Position numbers and translations under genes: made by a program. A stretch of DNA of 62,399 bases from assembly GCF_010367455.1 (NCBI RefSeq), contig NZ_WRPR01000051.1, positions 1 to 62,399 of the forward strand. Direction: 5' to 3'. Origin of the DNA: Candidatus Laterigemmans baculatus. Its GTDB lineage: Bacteria > Planctomycetota > Planctomycetia > Pirellulales > Pirellulaceae. Within the stretch, counting starts at the first letter, position 1. Each line of letters starts with the position of its first letter. Under the pieces are notes generated by a model that saw only the letters and a program-made list of their open reading frames with translations, had not been told where the DNA came from and did not search any database. Below, piece after piece: positions 25,696-35,105 of this stretch.

Positions 25696-27774
25696 TCACG
25701 CCAACAACTTCGCTCCGTGATCCTGCTCGCACTGCTGGAGGATCGCTTGCACCATGGCGTCGGCTTCTTCGCCAGTCAACGTGCCGTCTTGCCGCTGCAG
25801 CTCGACGCTGAACAGGATCCGCTTGGTCTGCGGGCCGTCCTTTTCCGGAGCCCGATAGGTCTCGCGGTAGTCGACCCCGGCGAGCTCGATGCCGACCGCC
25901 GTGCGAGTGCTCGACTCCAACTGGTCCCACCGCACCGCTTCGCCGACGATCAGGTTCAAATCACGAGAGATCGACGGGTAGGGGCTGACCGTGCGGAACT
26001 GGGGAACGAGCGCCGCGCCGGCGAACAAGGCGGGCAAGGAGAGTTCCGCGACACAGGTCGCCGCAGGCAATTTCAAGCGGCGAGTGAGCTCCGAGTCGAG
26101 CATCCCCAAGCAGCCGATCGCGTGCTCACCGACCCGCAGCCGCACCGCCAAGTTCGGATCGAGCCCCGCGATCGGTTCCTCCGTCACCGCGAGCGGCTCG
26201 CGAATGCCGAGCCGCGCGGCCAACGTCGCGATGATCCCTTTGACGGCGTAGAAGTCCTTGCCGCTGACCAGTCCCACGCAGTACTGCTCCACCGCCGGAG
26301 TGGCAGCACTCTCGCCAGGCAGATAAACGTGGGCCACTTCGAACAGCTCCGCATGCAGGCTCGCCGCCGACCAATTTTCGGCTCGACTCTGCAGCAAGCT
26401 CGGCAACAGCGAACGCCGTAGTCGATCCGCTCCTTTGAGCAGCGGCGTCTGAGTCCGCAGAGCCGGGCGATCGGTCCAAGGCGTCAGTTGGGCGTCGAGT
26501 GCCTCGGTCACGATGCTCGGCGTCATCGCTTCGCTGATCCCCGCGGCCGTGAGCACCTGGCGGACGCGGTCCATCGCGTGGTCGAACTCGCGACGAGCAC
26601 TGGGAGCCACCGCGATCGGCGAGTCCTCGGGGATCTTGTCGTAGCCGTGGATCCGCGCTACCTCTTCGATCAAATCCGCTTCCCGCGTCAGGTCGTGCCG
26701 CCACGACGGTGGCACCACCGTCATCGCCGGACTCGCTTCCTCGCCCGCTTCTTCCACGCGGCAGCCGAGCGCCGTCAGGATCCGCAGGACCTCGTCGCGA
26801 GGAACCGAGATCCCCAGAATCCGCTCGATCTGCGAGAGCCGCAGCGTGACCGGTGCCGTCGCGGGAATCTCCGGCGCGGTATCGACCACTCCGCTGCAGA
26901 GCTCGCCGCCAGCGATTTCGAGAATCAGTTCGCACACTCGGCGGCTAGCCCAATCGACTCCCAGCGGATCGACGCGGCGTTCGAAGCGGAACGACGAGGG
27001 GCTGTGCAGCTTCAGCCTGCGGGCGGTGCGGCGGACCGAGAGAGGTGTGAAAATCGCCGCTTCGATCAGCAGGTCGGTCGTCGACTCGCTGACTTCCGAG
27101 CCGGCTCCTCCCATCACGCCCGCCACGGCCAGCGCCCGCTCGGTGTCGGCGATCACGCACATCGAAGGATCGAGCTCGTAGGTCTTATGGTCGATCGCTT
27201 CGATCCGCTCCCCCTTGGCCGCTGGGCGAACGATGATCTTGGCGGCTCCCTCGTTCGCACCGGCAACCGCGGACAAATCGAAAGCGTGCAGCGGCTGACC
27301 GCACTCGAACATTACGTAGTTGGTGATGTCGACGATGTTGTTGACCGGCGTAATCCCGACGGCGGTCAGCGCATCGGCCAACCACGCCGGGCTCGGGGCG
27401 ACGCGAACGCCGCGAACCACGCGAGCCGTATAGCGGGGACAGGCTTCAACGAACTGGTTCTCGACCGCCACGAGCTGCTCCACCGGCGGCGCACTTTCGG
27501 CTGGCCGCGGATCGGGAACTCGCAGCTCTCGGTCGAACAGCACGCTGATCTCGCGAGCCACGCCGATGTGCCCCAGGCAATCGCCGCGGTTGCTGGTCAC
27601 CTCCAGATCGATGACGACTTCCGAACCGCGGGTGAAGGTCTCTTCATGGTTCAGCCCCGAGAGGCTCAGCGCGTCGGCCAGTTCGTCCGGCCCGAGCTTC
27701 TGTGGGTTGCCCGGATTCGATGGGGTATCGGCGAGATCGATGTAGCGCGAGAGCCAAGTCCAGGAGACAAGCAT
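25696..27774 (-). CDS. pheT: Phenylalanyl-tRNA synthetase beta subunit (short form)
   Basis: This 692-residue protein charges tRNA-Phe with PheS. Recognisable parts are MLVSWTWLSRYIDL, NRGDCLGHIGVARE, NNIVDITNYVMFECGQPLHAFD, ERILGISVP (B5), a PPSWRHDLTREADLIEEVARIHGYDKIP segment, and the C-terminal anticodon-binding FDX-ACB domain (PQFRTVSPYPSISRDLNL). The second OB-fold (EMAP II/Trbp111-type tRNA-binding) domain normally between residues about 40 and 150 is missing: SGLNHEETF leads directly to VIDLEVTSNRGD. E. coli PheT has about 795 residues. It follows pheS on the minus strand after a 71-nt gap. Confidence 0.93.
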   Translation of the reverse strand: MLVSWTWLSRYIDLADTPSNPGNPQKLGPDELADALSLSGLNHEETFTRGSEVVIDLEVTSNRGDCLGHIGVAREISVLFDRELRVPDPRPAESAPPVEQLVAVENQFVEACPRYTARVVRGVRVAPSPAWLADALTAVGITPVNNIVDITNYVMFECGQPLHAFDLSAVAGANEGAAKIIVRPAAKGERIEAIDHKTYELDPSMCVIADTERALAVAGVMGGAGSEVSESTTDLLIEAAIFTPLSVRRTARRLKLHSPSSFRFERRVDPLGVDWASRRVCELILEIAGGELCSGVVDTAPEIPATAPVTLRLSQIERILGISVPRDEVLRILTALGCRVEEAGEEASPAMTVVPPSWRHDLTREADLIEEVARIHGYDKIPEDSPIAVAPSARREFDHAMDRVRQVLTAAGISEAMTPSIVTEALDAQLTPWTDRPALRTQTPLLKGADRLRRSLLPSLLQSRAENWSAASLHAELFEVAHVYLPGESAATPAVEQYCVGLVSGKDFYAVKGIIATLAARLGIREPLAVTEEPIAGLDPNLAVRLRVGEHAIGCLGMLDSELTRRLKLPAATCVAELSLPALFAGAALVPQFRTVSPYPSISRDLNLIVGEAVRWDQLESSTRTAVGIELAGVDYRETYRAPEKDGPQTKRILFSVELQRQDGTLTGEEADAMVQAILQQCEQDHGAKLLA

Positions 27775-27845
27775 GGTCGGAGGTCAGGCGAGAGGTGAGC
27801 GGAGCTGGAGGATGAGCGGCGGAAGAGGCGGAGCGGGCGGAGGTC

Positions 27846-28883
27846 CTAGAACTGGGCGAGGAACCGCATGTCGCCGCTGTACAGGTCGCGGATATCGGTG
27901 ATCCCGTGGCGACGCATGCAGAGCCGCTCGACTCCCAAACCGAACGCAAACCCAGTCACTTGCTCGGGATCGTAACCGACCGACTCGAGCACTGCCGGGT
28001 CGACCATCCCCGCTCCACCGAATTCGATCCACGCGTCGTTCCACCAGAAGTCGACTTCGACGCTCGGCTCGGTGAAGGGGAAGAACGAAGGGCGAAAGCG
28101 GATTCGCACGTCTTCGCCGAGGTAGTTGTTGGCGAACACCCGCAACACGGTTTTGAGGTTCGCCATCGTGATCCCGCGGTCGACCAGCAACCCTTCCATC
28201 TGATGGAACATCGGGTAATGCGTCGCGTCGGGAGCATCGGGGCGATAGACGCGGCCGAGCGAGATCACGCGCACCGGCGGCTGGCGAGCTTCCATCACGC
28301 GAATCTGCACGGTGCTCGTCTGGCTGCGAAGGAGCAAGCCTCCCTCCTCGCCCGCAGACTGCGCGGCGGCAGTGGCCAGATAGAAATTGTCCAGCGGGTC
28401 GCGCGCCGGATGGTCCTCGGGAATATTCAAGGCGACAAAGTTGTGCCACGGATCTTCAACTTCGGGTCCCTCGGCCGCCTCAAACCCCATCCGTCCCATG
28501 ATCTCCTTGAGATGCTCGATCGTCTGGGTGATCGGGTGGATGTGGCCGAGCTCGAGCGGCGTCCCGGGAAGGGTCGGATCGGGCACCGGACCAGTGGCCA
28601 CCGCCTCGCCCGACTTGAGGGCCGCGGCGGCGGCGTCAAAGCCTGCCTGCAGCAGCTGCTTGACTTCGTTCAGCCGTTTGCCGGCAGCCGGTTTGTCCGC
28701 CTTGTCGATCCCGCCCAAGTGTTTCTGGACGTCCCGCAGCGCTCCACTCTTGGCTCCGAGAAACTCCACGCGAGCCGCCTCCAACGTCTCAGCGTCGCGG
28801 ACCTCCGCGAACGCTGCGGCACCTCGCTCGGCGAGCCCGTCGAGGGCTGCGAGAAAATCGTTCAGACTGGTCGTGGCTGGCAT
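27846..28883 (-). CDS. pheS: Phenylalanyl-tRNA synthetase alpha subunit
   Basis: This 345-residue protein is the catalytic subunit. An N-terminal coiled-coil region (about 1-90) is followed by the class II core: HPITQTIEHLKEIMGRMGF, DNFYLA (motif), LLRSQTSTVQIRVME, GRVYRPDAPDATHYPMFHQMEGLLVD, FRPSFFPFTEPSVEVDF, and the motif 3 segment GFAFGLGVERLCMRRHGI. The final residues, IRDLYSGDMRFLAQF, match the family end. The start and the gene order pheS-pheT are conserved. It is 67 nt downstream of the typA start on the same strand, so the three genes may share a transcript. Confidence 0.96.
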   Translation of the reverse strand: MPATTSLNDFLAALDGLAERGAAAFAEVRDAETLEAARVEFLGAKSGALRDVQKHLGGIDKADKPAAGKRLNEVKQLLQAGFDAAAAALKSGEAVATGPVPDPTLPGTPLELGHIHPITQTIEHLKEIMGRMGFEAAEGPEVEDPWHNFVALNIPEDHPARDPLDNFYLATAAAQSAGEEGGLLLRSQTSTVQIRVMEARQPPVRVISLGRVYRPDAPDATHYPMFHQMEGLLVDRGITMANLKTVLRVFANNYLGEDVRIRFRPSFFPFTEPSVEVDFWWNDAWIEFGGAGMVDPAVLESVGYDPEQVTGFAFGLGVERLCMRRHGITDIRDLYSGDMRFLAQF

Positions 28884-28950
28884 CGCAGGGGTCAGCAGCG
28901 GAAGGAAACACCGGGAGATTCGAGAGCCGGATCGTAACCGATCGAGGCCC

Positions 28951-30768
28951 TCAGACGAACGCGGGCTTGCGGCCTTGGCGGCGACGGTCCGCCTCTTTGA
29001 GCAATGCCTTCCGCAGACGGATGCTCGTCGGGGTGATCTCCACCAGCTCGTCGTCCTCGATGAACTCGAGGGCCGCTTCGAGCGAGAGGTCCTTCGGCGG
29101 CTTGAGGATCACGTTTTCGTCGCTCCCCGAAGCCCGCATGTTGGTCAGCTTCTTCTCCCGGCAGGGATTCACGACCATGTCGTTGTCCCGCGCGTTCTCG
29201 CCAACGATCTGGCCTTCGTAGATCTCCGAGCCTGGCGGGACCATCAACTCGCCGCGATCCTGCAGACTGTACAGGGCGAATGGCACGGCACGGCCGGAGG
29301 CCATCGAGACCATCACGCCGTTGGCCCGTTTGGGAACTTCCCCTTCGACCGGGCGGTAGCCGGAGAAGCGGTTGTGAATGATCGCGGTTCCCTTGGTCGC
29401 GTTCAGCAGCCGAGTCCGCAGTCCGATCAAGCCGCGAGCCGGAATGCTGAAGCGGAGCAGACTGTAATCGCTTCGCTGCTGCATCTCTTCGAGCTGTCCG
29501 CGGCGAAGTCCGACCAGCTCCATCACCGGCCCCATATTGTCGGTCGGGACTTCGACGGTGAGGACTTCGTAGGGCTCTTGCCGACGGCCGTCGATCTCTT
29601 TGAAGATCACTCGCGGTTTGCCGATGTTCAGCTCAAAACCTTCCCGCCGCATCGTCTCGATCAGCACGGCCAAGTGCAACACGCCGCGACCGCGAACCGC
29701 GTAAGCTTCGGTCCCTTCGATCGTTTCGACCCGCAGGGCCACGTTCCGCTCGAGCTCCTTCATCAACCGAGCTTTGAGCTGACGCGTCGTGACGTACTTG
29801 CCTTCGCGACCGACGAACGGCGAGGTGTTGACGCCGAACACCATTTCCAGCGTCGGCTCGTCGACCTTCAGCCGCGGCAGCGGCCGTGGCTTGCCGACTT
29901 CGCAGATCGTGTCGCCGATTTCGACGTTCTCGAGCCCCACCAGCGCGACGACTTCGCCGGCTGCCGCCTCCTGGGTCTCGGTCCTTCCCATATTGTCGAA
30001 CACGAACAGCCCGCCGATCTTGGCCGTCGAAACGCCCTTGGCCTGGTGCAGCTCGACCGCCTGACCGCTGGAAATCTTACCCGCCAGAATTCGCCCCACG
30101 GCGATCCGTCCGACGTACTCCGACCAATCGAGCGTGGTGACCAGCATCTGCAGCGGCTCGTCGGGATCGACCTCCGGGCCGGGCAAACGATCGACCATCA
30201 TGTCCAGCAGCGGCCGCATATCGGTTCCGCGGACTTTCGGATCGGTCGTCGCAAAGCCTTCCTTGGCCGAGGTATAGACGTACGCGGCGTCGTCGAGCAA
30301 CTCTTCGCCACCGAGATCGGCGAGCAGCTCCAGAGCTTCATCGAGCGCCTCGTGCGGCCGCCCGTCGGGTCGATCGACTTTGTTGACGATCACGATCGGA
30401 CGGACCCCCGCCTCGAGCGCCTTTTCCAGCACGAACCGCGTTTGCGGCATCGGTCCCTCGGCCGCGTCGACCAGCACCAGACAGCCGTCGGCCATCCGCA
30501 CCACCCGCTCGACCTCGCCACCGAAGTCGGCGTGGCCCGGGGTGTCGATCAAATTGATTTTTACACCGCGGTAGGGAATCGCGATGTTCTTGGCGAGAAT
30601 CGTGATCCCCCGTTCCTTCTCCAAATCATTGGAGTCGAGGATCCGTTCCCCCTGCAGTTGCGAGTCGCGGTACTGGCCGCTCTGGCGTAACAAGCAGTCG
30701 ACGAGCGTGGTTTTGCCGTGGTCGACGTGGGCAATGATGACAACGTTTCGGATATCAGCGCGACGCAT
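28951..30768 (-). CDS. typA: Translational GTPase TypA (BipA)
   Basis: This 605-residue protein has the elongation-factor-like G domain, [14 protein letters not shown] (11-24), [28 protein letters not shown] and VNKVD, followed by domain II, the BipA-specific C-terminal domain with [15 protein letters not shown] and the region ending in [28 protein letters not shown]. It acts on the ribosome under stress and cold conditions. The length and motifs match BipA. The next gene clockwise is pheS (67 nt away). Upstream of its start lies palindrome A2. Confidence 0.96.
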   Translation of the reverse strand: MRRADIRNVVIIAHVDHGKTTLVDCLLRQSGQYRDSQLQGERILDSNDLEKERGITILAKNIAIPYRGVKINLIDTPGHADFGGEVERVVRMADGCLVLVDAAEGPMPQTRFVLEKALEAGVRPIVIVNKVDRPDGRPHEALDEALELLADLGGEELLDDAAYVYTSAKEGFATTDPKVRGTDMRPLLDMMVDRLPGPEVDPDEPLQMLVTTLDWSEYVGRIAVGRILAGKISSGQAVELHQAKGVSTAKIGGLFVFDNMGRTETQEAAAGEVVALVGLENVEIGDTICEVGKPRPLPRLKVDEPTLEMVFGVNTSPFVGREGKYVTTRQLKARLMKELERNVALRVETIEGTEAYAVRGRGVLHLAVLIETMRREGFELNIGKPRVIFKEIDGRRQEPYEVLTVEVPTDNMGPVMELVGLRRGQLEEMQQRSDYSLLRFSIPARGLIGLRTRLLNATKGTAIIHNRFSGYRPVEGEVPKRANGVMVSMASGRAVPFALYSLQDRGELMVPPGSEIYEGQIVGENARDNDMVVNPCREKKLTNMRASGSDENVILKPPKDLSLEAALEFIEDDELVEITPTSIRLRKALLKEADRRRQGRKPAFV

Positions 30769-30892
30769 TGAAAAAGCCGCTCGTCAACTGCGGCTGCCTT
30801 GAAGATCGAGTATTTGAAGGGGTTGCCCCTGATTGTTGGGTGTCGAGCCAAATTAAAAAAGGGGCACCGCCGCGCATTTCACCCGCGCAATC

Positions 30893-31001
30893 GTTTAACG
30901 GCAAGCCGCAGGCGACTGTGTTCTCCCCCGCACCACTCCCGGATGCCAGGGTGCGGCGCAGCAGACGTTAAAAAGCAGTCGCCTTCGGCTTGCCGTTAAA
31001 C
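30893..31001. repeat. Family A palindrome, copy 2, with nested insertion
   Basis: The arms match copy 1 (16017-16080) except one T in the right arm (CCTTCGG for CCTGCGG). The loop parts TGTT and TTAAAAAG are also identical. A 45-bp insertion (30923-30967) sits between them and itself contains the small palindrome CCGCACC / GGTGCGG. It lies between typA and the APC permease gene. Confidence 0.88.
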
Positions 31002-31015
31002 GATCAATGCCCTGG

Positions 31016-32401
31016 TCACGTCTCCCCCTGGCGCGAGAAGAGCGGATACAGCACGAACCCCAGCGGCAGCACGAGCACCGCCAGCACCAGTCCACGTGGA
31101 TCACTCTGCAAGCGGTAGCTGAAGGCCAATGCGGCGATCCCGAGCGAGGCAACCACGAATACGACCGGAGTGAGCGGCCACGCGATCACTGGCCGCGATC
31201 CCGGCCGTCCCGAAAATCGCGGCAACAGCAAACACAACACGCTGCCGGCCGAACTGAGCAACAACAGAAAGGCCAGGTAGTCGAGCAATTGCTGGAGATT
31301 CGTCGCCAGTGCCAGCCCAATCGCCAGCACGCACTGCAGCACGATCGCCCCTCGCGGCACCGCGTCCGGAGGGGCGGCCAAAAAGCGGGGCAGCATCCCG
31401 TCGCGAGCCATCTGGGCATACATGTGCGGACCGGCCAGGACCATCGCCGAGACCGAGGTCGCCAGCGACAGCAAAATCACGCCCGTCACGAATCGCCGCA
31501 GCCCCACTCCTCCGAGACTCTCGGCAGCAATCTTGAAGACGTCTTTCTGGCCCGCCAGCGCGTCGATTGACGTGCTCCAGAGGATCACCCCGTTGAGCGC
31601 CAAGTAAAGAATCGTGACCCCGATGGTCGCGAGCCACATCGCACGAGCAACGGTGGCCCCGCCGCTGGACGTCCCCGCGACATAGACCGCCGCGTTGTAC
31701 CCGGCGTAGCTGAACGAGAACCACATCACGCTCGTCGCTAGCGCCGCCAGAGAAATCGGTACCGCGACGACCGACGCCGACGCCCCGGGTCCGCCAACCA
31801 CTTCCACCGCCCCCTTTCCCACCGGCTCGCTTCCCGCCGCTCCGAACTCTCGCACCCCCTCAACCCCGAGGCTGAACAGCCCAATCCCGACGAACACGAC
31901 CAGCAGCACGAGCTTGACCAGCACCAACAGGTTCTGGGTTCTCGCTCCGGCCGACAGACGAGCGAAATGCAGAGCTCCGAACACGACGATCAGCACGCAA
32001 GGGACGACCCGCGGCGGCAGCTCGCCGATCCAGCTTCCGGCGGGCAGATAGGCTTCGAAAGTCACCGCGGCGTAGGCAATCGCGCCACTGAAACCGGCGG
32101 TCAGCGAAATCCAGCCCGCTAAAAAGCCCGCCAACGGATGGACGCCGCGGGCGAGAAACAAATACTCGCCTCCCGACTCGCTGAGCTGCCGAGCCAGCCC
32201 GCCGTAACAAGCGGCGCCGAGCAGTGCGACCGCTCCGGCGAGTCCCCACGCGAGCAAGACCGAGCTGCGACTGCCGAGGTCCGCCAGGGCAAACCCGCTG
32301 CTGGTGTAGACCCCCGCGCCGATCATGTTGGCGATCACCAAACTGACGAGCGAGGTCAGCCCGAACCGCGGCGCCCGGTTCGGTGGCGTGGAGGAGCTCA
32401 C
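31016..32401 (-). CDS. APC-family amino acid permease
   Basis: This 461-residue protein has about twelve hydrophobic segments. The first helix, [23 protein letters not shown], contains the GAGV motif typical of the APC superfamily, and the following helix shows [15 protein letters not shown], matching the family consensus for helix 3. It probably imports an amino acid or a related cation; the substrate cannot be read. The GTG start overlaps the stop of the PIG-L deacetylase gene in a GTGA arrangement, so the two are cotranscribed. The C-terminus ends 15 nt from palindrome A2. Confidence 0.9.
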   Translation of the reverse strand: MSSSTPPNRAPRFGLTSLVSLVIANMIGAGVYTSSGFALADLGSRSSVLLAWGLAGAVALLGAACYGGLARQLSESGGEYLFLARGVHPLAGFLAGWISLTAGFSGAIAYAAVTFEAYLPAGSWIGELPPRVVPCVLIVVFGALHFARLSAGARTQNLLVLVKLVLLVVFVGIGLFSLGVEGVREFGAAGSEPVGKGAVEVVGGPGASASVVAVPISLAALATSVMWFSFSYAGYNAAVYVAGTSSGGATVARAMWLATIGVTILYLALNGVILWSTSIDALAGQKDVFKIAAESLGGVGLRRFVTGVILLSLATSVSAMVLAGPHMYAQMARDGMLPRFLAAPPDAVPRGAIVLQCVLAIGLALATNLQQLLDYLAFLLLLSSAGSVLCLLLPRFSGRPGSRPVIAWPLTPVVFVVASLGIAALAFSYRLQSDPRGLVLAVLVLPLGFVLYPLFSRQGET

Positions 32402-33150
32402 GTTTGCACTTCGCCGTGGGGCAAAACGGTCGCCACGAGGTCGGTCACCGCGACAGGCCGCGAAGCGACGAACACTTCGCCAGCCGAAACTCCCGCCGCT
32501 TGCCCCGAAACGACGGCCGCCGCCCGCACGCGGTCGTAGACGTAAGCCTTGTGAGCAAACTGGGTTTCGTAACAGCGGATCGAATCGATCTTCGCCTCGA
32601 GCGTGGCGGCGATGTCAACGGTCAGATGATTCGGAAATCCACCGAGCGTGTCGGGCTCAAACGCCAGCCGGAAATACAGCTGCCGCGAGACCGCGTGTAC
32701 CGGCAGCCCCTCGAAATGCTCGTCCCACTTGGTCAAGCGGCTGTAAAACACCGCCGCGTCGGTGATCTGCATCGCCTGCCAATGATCGGGAGACGCCATC
32801 GGCGTTTTGTCGCCGAACCCGATCACCAGCCGCGGGCGATAGCGGCGGAATTCCTTGGCCAGAGCGACGCGGGTCTCGAAGCAATCGAACAACCGGCGGT
32901 TGGGCAAATCGAGCGTCCGCCGCACCGCCACGCCAAGCACTTCGGCAGCCCGCTGCGCCTCTTTCAAACGCACTTCCGGGCCCTGCGAATGGGGCGTCGG
33001 CTCGCCGTCGGTCAGGTCGATAATCCCCACCCGATAGCCCTGTTGGGCGAGCAGCGCCAAGGTTCCCCCGCAGGCGATTTCCACGTCGTCCGGGTGAGCC
33101 CCGACCGCGATCACATCCAACCGCTCCGGAAGATCCGCCAAATCAATCAT
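32398..33150 (-). CDS. PIG-L/BshB1-family deacetylase
   Basis: This 250-residue zinc-dependent LmbE-like enzyme carries the signature [15 protein letters not shown] near residues 17-31 and [32 protein letters not shown], which parallels BshB1 of bacillithiol synthesis. The third metal region, usually HxxH-like in BshB1, reads SPDHWQAM, with a histidine in a plausible place. Possible substrates are GlcNAc-malate or a GlcNAc lipid. Which of these applies is unknown, and no bshA or bshC gene is in view. The start is the ATG at 33150, with AGG about 7 nt upstream; the TTG just before it is the alternative. It is coupled to the permease gene. Confidence 0.82.
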   Translation of the reverse strand: MIDLADLPERLDVIAVGAHPDDVEIACGGTLALLAQQGYRVGIIDLTDGEPTPHSQGPEVRLKEAQRAAEVLGVAVRRTLDLPNRRLFDCFETRVALAKEFRRYRPRLVIGFGDKTPMASPDHWQAMQITDAAVFYSRLTKWDEHFEGLPVHAVSRQLYFRLAFEPDTLGGFPNHLTVDIAATLEAKIDSIRCYETQFAHKAYVYDRVRAAAVVSGQAAGVSAGEVFVASRPVAVTDLVATVLPHGEVQT

Positions 33151-33159
33151 CAACAGCCT

Positions 33160-33430
33160 AAGATTCTGTAGGAGAGAAGCCCGAAAGGAGAAAAGCCGAG
33201 AGCCCGGGGAGCGATCTGCAGGTTACAAACCTACCGCACGAGCGGTCAGCTAGGTAGGTTTCGCATGCGGCGAAGCTCGGCTCCCACTCGGCCTTGCTTG
33301 AAGGCCATTTGGTGCGAGGGCTCTCGCCCGCTGGCACGCCGCTTGCCTAAAATAAGACGTCAACTGCGGAGCGTGCCAATCTGGCAGTGATTTCCGCCGA
33401 CCCCACCTCTAAGAATTGTGAGCACAAACC
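33160..33430. other. Non-coding gap with several inverted repeats
   Basis: I see no gene in this 271-bp gap between the divergent deacetylase and protease genes. AAACCTACC (33227-33235) pairs with GGTAGGTTT (33253-33261), a perfect 9-bp stem. GAGAGCCC near 33199-33206 can pair with GGGCTCTC near 33320. This may be a leader or a small structured RNA, or only incidental GC-rich pairing. No tRNA is visible. Confidence 0.4.
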
Positions 33431-34111
33431 GTGTTCTTCGATCCGGTCTATTTTCTTTTCATTCTGCCTCCTTTCCTGCTTGGCCTGTACGCCCAGTGGA
33501 AAGTGAAGTCGTCGTTCGCCTCGATGTCGCAGGTTCCCGCGCGAATGGCCGGCGCCGAAGCGGCGAGGCGAATGTTGGATTCGGCCGGGCTCCGTGATGT
33601 GGGCATCGAGCAGGTCCCCGGTCACTTGTCGGACCACTACGACCCGCGGCACAAGGTGCTTCGGCTGAGCCCCGACGTTTATCGGGGTCGCTCGATGGCA
33701 GCGGTGGGCGTTGCTTGCCACGAAGCGGGACACGCGATGCAGGATGCCGATGGGTACGCTCCGCTGGTGATCCGCAACATGGCGGTCCCGGCGGCCAACT
33801 TTGGCTCAAACATCGGAATCTGGTTGTTGATCGGCGGGGCGATCGCCAGTATCGAGCCGCTGATCTGGCTGGGAATCGTCGCGTTCGGAGCGACGGTCTT
33901 CTTCCAGCTGGTGAATTTGCCGGTGGAGTTCAACGCCAGCTCGCGAGCGAAGCTGGAACTGGTCGACCAGGGGATCATCTCCCGGGAAGAGGCACCGTAT
34001 GTTGCCAAAGTGCTCAACGCCGCGGCGTTGACGTACGTGGCAGCGACGCTGCAAGCGGTCATGACGCTGCTGTACCTGATTATGCGATTCGCGGGCGGCA
34101 GCCGCGAATAG
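33431..34111 (+). CDS. YugP-type membrane zinc metalloprotease
   Basis: This is a 226-residue protein of the DUF2268/Peptidase_M neutral zinc metallopeptidase group, known as YugP (PF04298). The N-terminal helix, FDPVYFLFILPPFLLGLY, is followed by a domain with VGVACHEAGHAMQ; HEAGH is the HExxH zinc motif. Two further hydrophobic segments are at about 135-175 and 195-220 (TLQAVMTLLYLIMRF). The start is a GTG at 33431 and no clear ribosome site is visible. Its target is unknown. It is followed 38 nt downstream by the VTT membrane protein gene and may be cotranscribed with it. Confidence 0.88.
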   Translation: MFFDPVYFLFILPPFLLGLYAQWKVKSSFASMSQVPARMAGAEAARRMLDSAGLRDVGIEQVPGHLSDHYDPRHKVLRLSPDVYRGRSMAAVGVACHEAGHAMQDADGYAPLVIRNMAVPAANFGSNIGIWLLIGGAIASIEPLIWLGIVAFGATVFFQLVNLPVEFNASSRAKLELVDQGIISREEAPYVAKVLNAAALTYVAATLQAVMTLLYLIMRFAGGSRE

Positions 34112-34149
34112 CGGTTGACCGGGTTCGCAAAGTTTCTTCCTCCGACTGA

Positions 34150-34791
34150 GTGGTTCGAGTGGCGTTAGCGAGTCGGATGTGGTGGCTGGTGGGAATTGCG
34201 TTGGCAGTTCCCATCCTGCCATTCCTGATCGCTGGTCCTTGGATCGAAAACTGGATTTCTGCCGCCCTCGCCGCGCTTGGGGGCCGTCCGCTGGCGACGG
34301 CGTTGGCCGTGGTCGCGGCACTCGGGGCTGACATCTTATTGCCGGTCCCTGGCAGCGCCGTCGCGACGCTTGCCGGCCAGACGCTCGGCCCCTCACTGGC
34401 GATCAGCTGCGTGTGGTCCGGGCTGATGCTCTCCGCCGCGATGGGGTTCGAAGCGACGCGACGCTTTGGCAGACCGATGGCCGAGCGTCTCTGTTCGCCC
34501 GAAGAATTAGCCGCCCATGAGAGCCGTTTCCGCGAGTGGGGGGCCGCCGGATTGGTGATCACGCGGCCGATTCCGATCCTGGCCGATGCCTGCATCCTGT
34601 GGGCGGGCCTGCAAGGCTTCCCGCGCCGCCGCTTTTACGCGGTCATGGCGGTAGCGAACACGGCGGTTGCGGTCGTCTTCGTGATGCTCGGCTGGGTCTC
34701 CTCCCGCGGCGAATTTACCGGCCTCGGGTTGCTGATCAGCGTGCTCGTACCGCTCCTGCTAGCCGTGCTGCTCACCCGGCGGAGACGTTGA
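34150..34791 (+). CDS. VTT (SNARE-associated/DedA-like) membrane protein
   Basis: This 213-residue integral membrane protein has about five hydrophobic segments. The conserved VTT-type block reads ADILLPVPGSAVATLAGQTLGP followed by a helix, and later LVITRPIPILADACILWAGLQGFPRRRFY matches the domain's second half. The start at GTG 34150 is uncertain: GTG 34159 and ATG 34177 are in frame and no ribosome site decides between them. VTT proteins are linked to lipid scrambling or to transport of undecaprenyl phosphate; the role here is unproved. The tail ends in RRRR. Confidence 0.78.
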   Translation: MVRVALASRMWWLVGIALAVPILPFLIAGPWIENWISAALAALGGRPLATALAVVAALGADILLPVPGSAVATLAGQTLGPSLAISCVWSGLMLSAAMGFEATRRFGRPMAERLCSPEELAAHESRFREWGAAGLVITRPIPILADACILWAGLQGFPRRRFYAVMAVANTAVAVVFVMLGWVSSRGEFTGLGLLISVLVPLLLAVLLTRRRR

Positions 34792-34821
34792 GCCCCGACA
34801 CCTTCCCCTCCAAACCGCCGG

Positions 34822-34863
34822 CACCCTCCCCCCGGGAGGGTCGAGCTCTCAGGCCCGGGGAGG
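34822..34863. repeat. Family D element, partial copy 2
   Basis: CACCCTCCCCCCGGGAGGGT followed by CGAGCTCTCAGGCCCGGGGAGG is a half-palindrome related to 20332-20463. It lies in the 314-bp gap between the VTT and dehydratase genes, which otherwise holds only palindrome C2 and the region near 35021-35105. Confidence 0.8.
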
Positions 34864-34871
34864 CTGACTCG

Positions 34872-35020
34872 AGGCTCTGCCAGGAAACCCGATGATTTCA
34901 GTCTCTTGAGCCGTAGCCTCGGGTGAGCCGTGGGCGCTAGCCTCGGGCCTCGCAGCCCCGGAATTTTCGCTGCAGCACCCGCGGCTAGCGCCGTCGGCTC
35001 AGGGTTTTCTGACAGCGCCT
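34872..35020. repeat. Family C palindrome, copy 2
   Basis: This is the same inverted unit as 23194-23325 with identical long interior blocks. It carries an extra internal block, TAGCCTCGGGTGAGCCGTGG, looking like a duplication, so it is 149 bp rather than 132 bp. It sits upstream of the dehydratase gene, in its possible promoter zone. Confidence 0.9.
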
Positions 35021-35105
35021 CGCGGGATGTCAGGCTGGGAAGGCTGACGTACGTTAGGCTGGAGCGCGTGCTGTTCCTTCCACCTCCTGCTCCCCCGGTT
35101 CGCCG

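Noticed and set aside
28387-30690. A plus-strand frame of about 770 codons
   Set aside because: It is antisense to pheS and typA, both clearly coding; the composition is that of a shadow frame.
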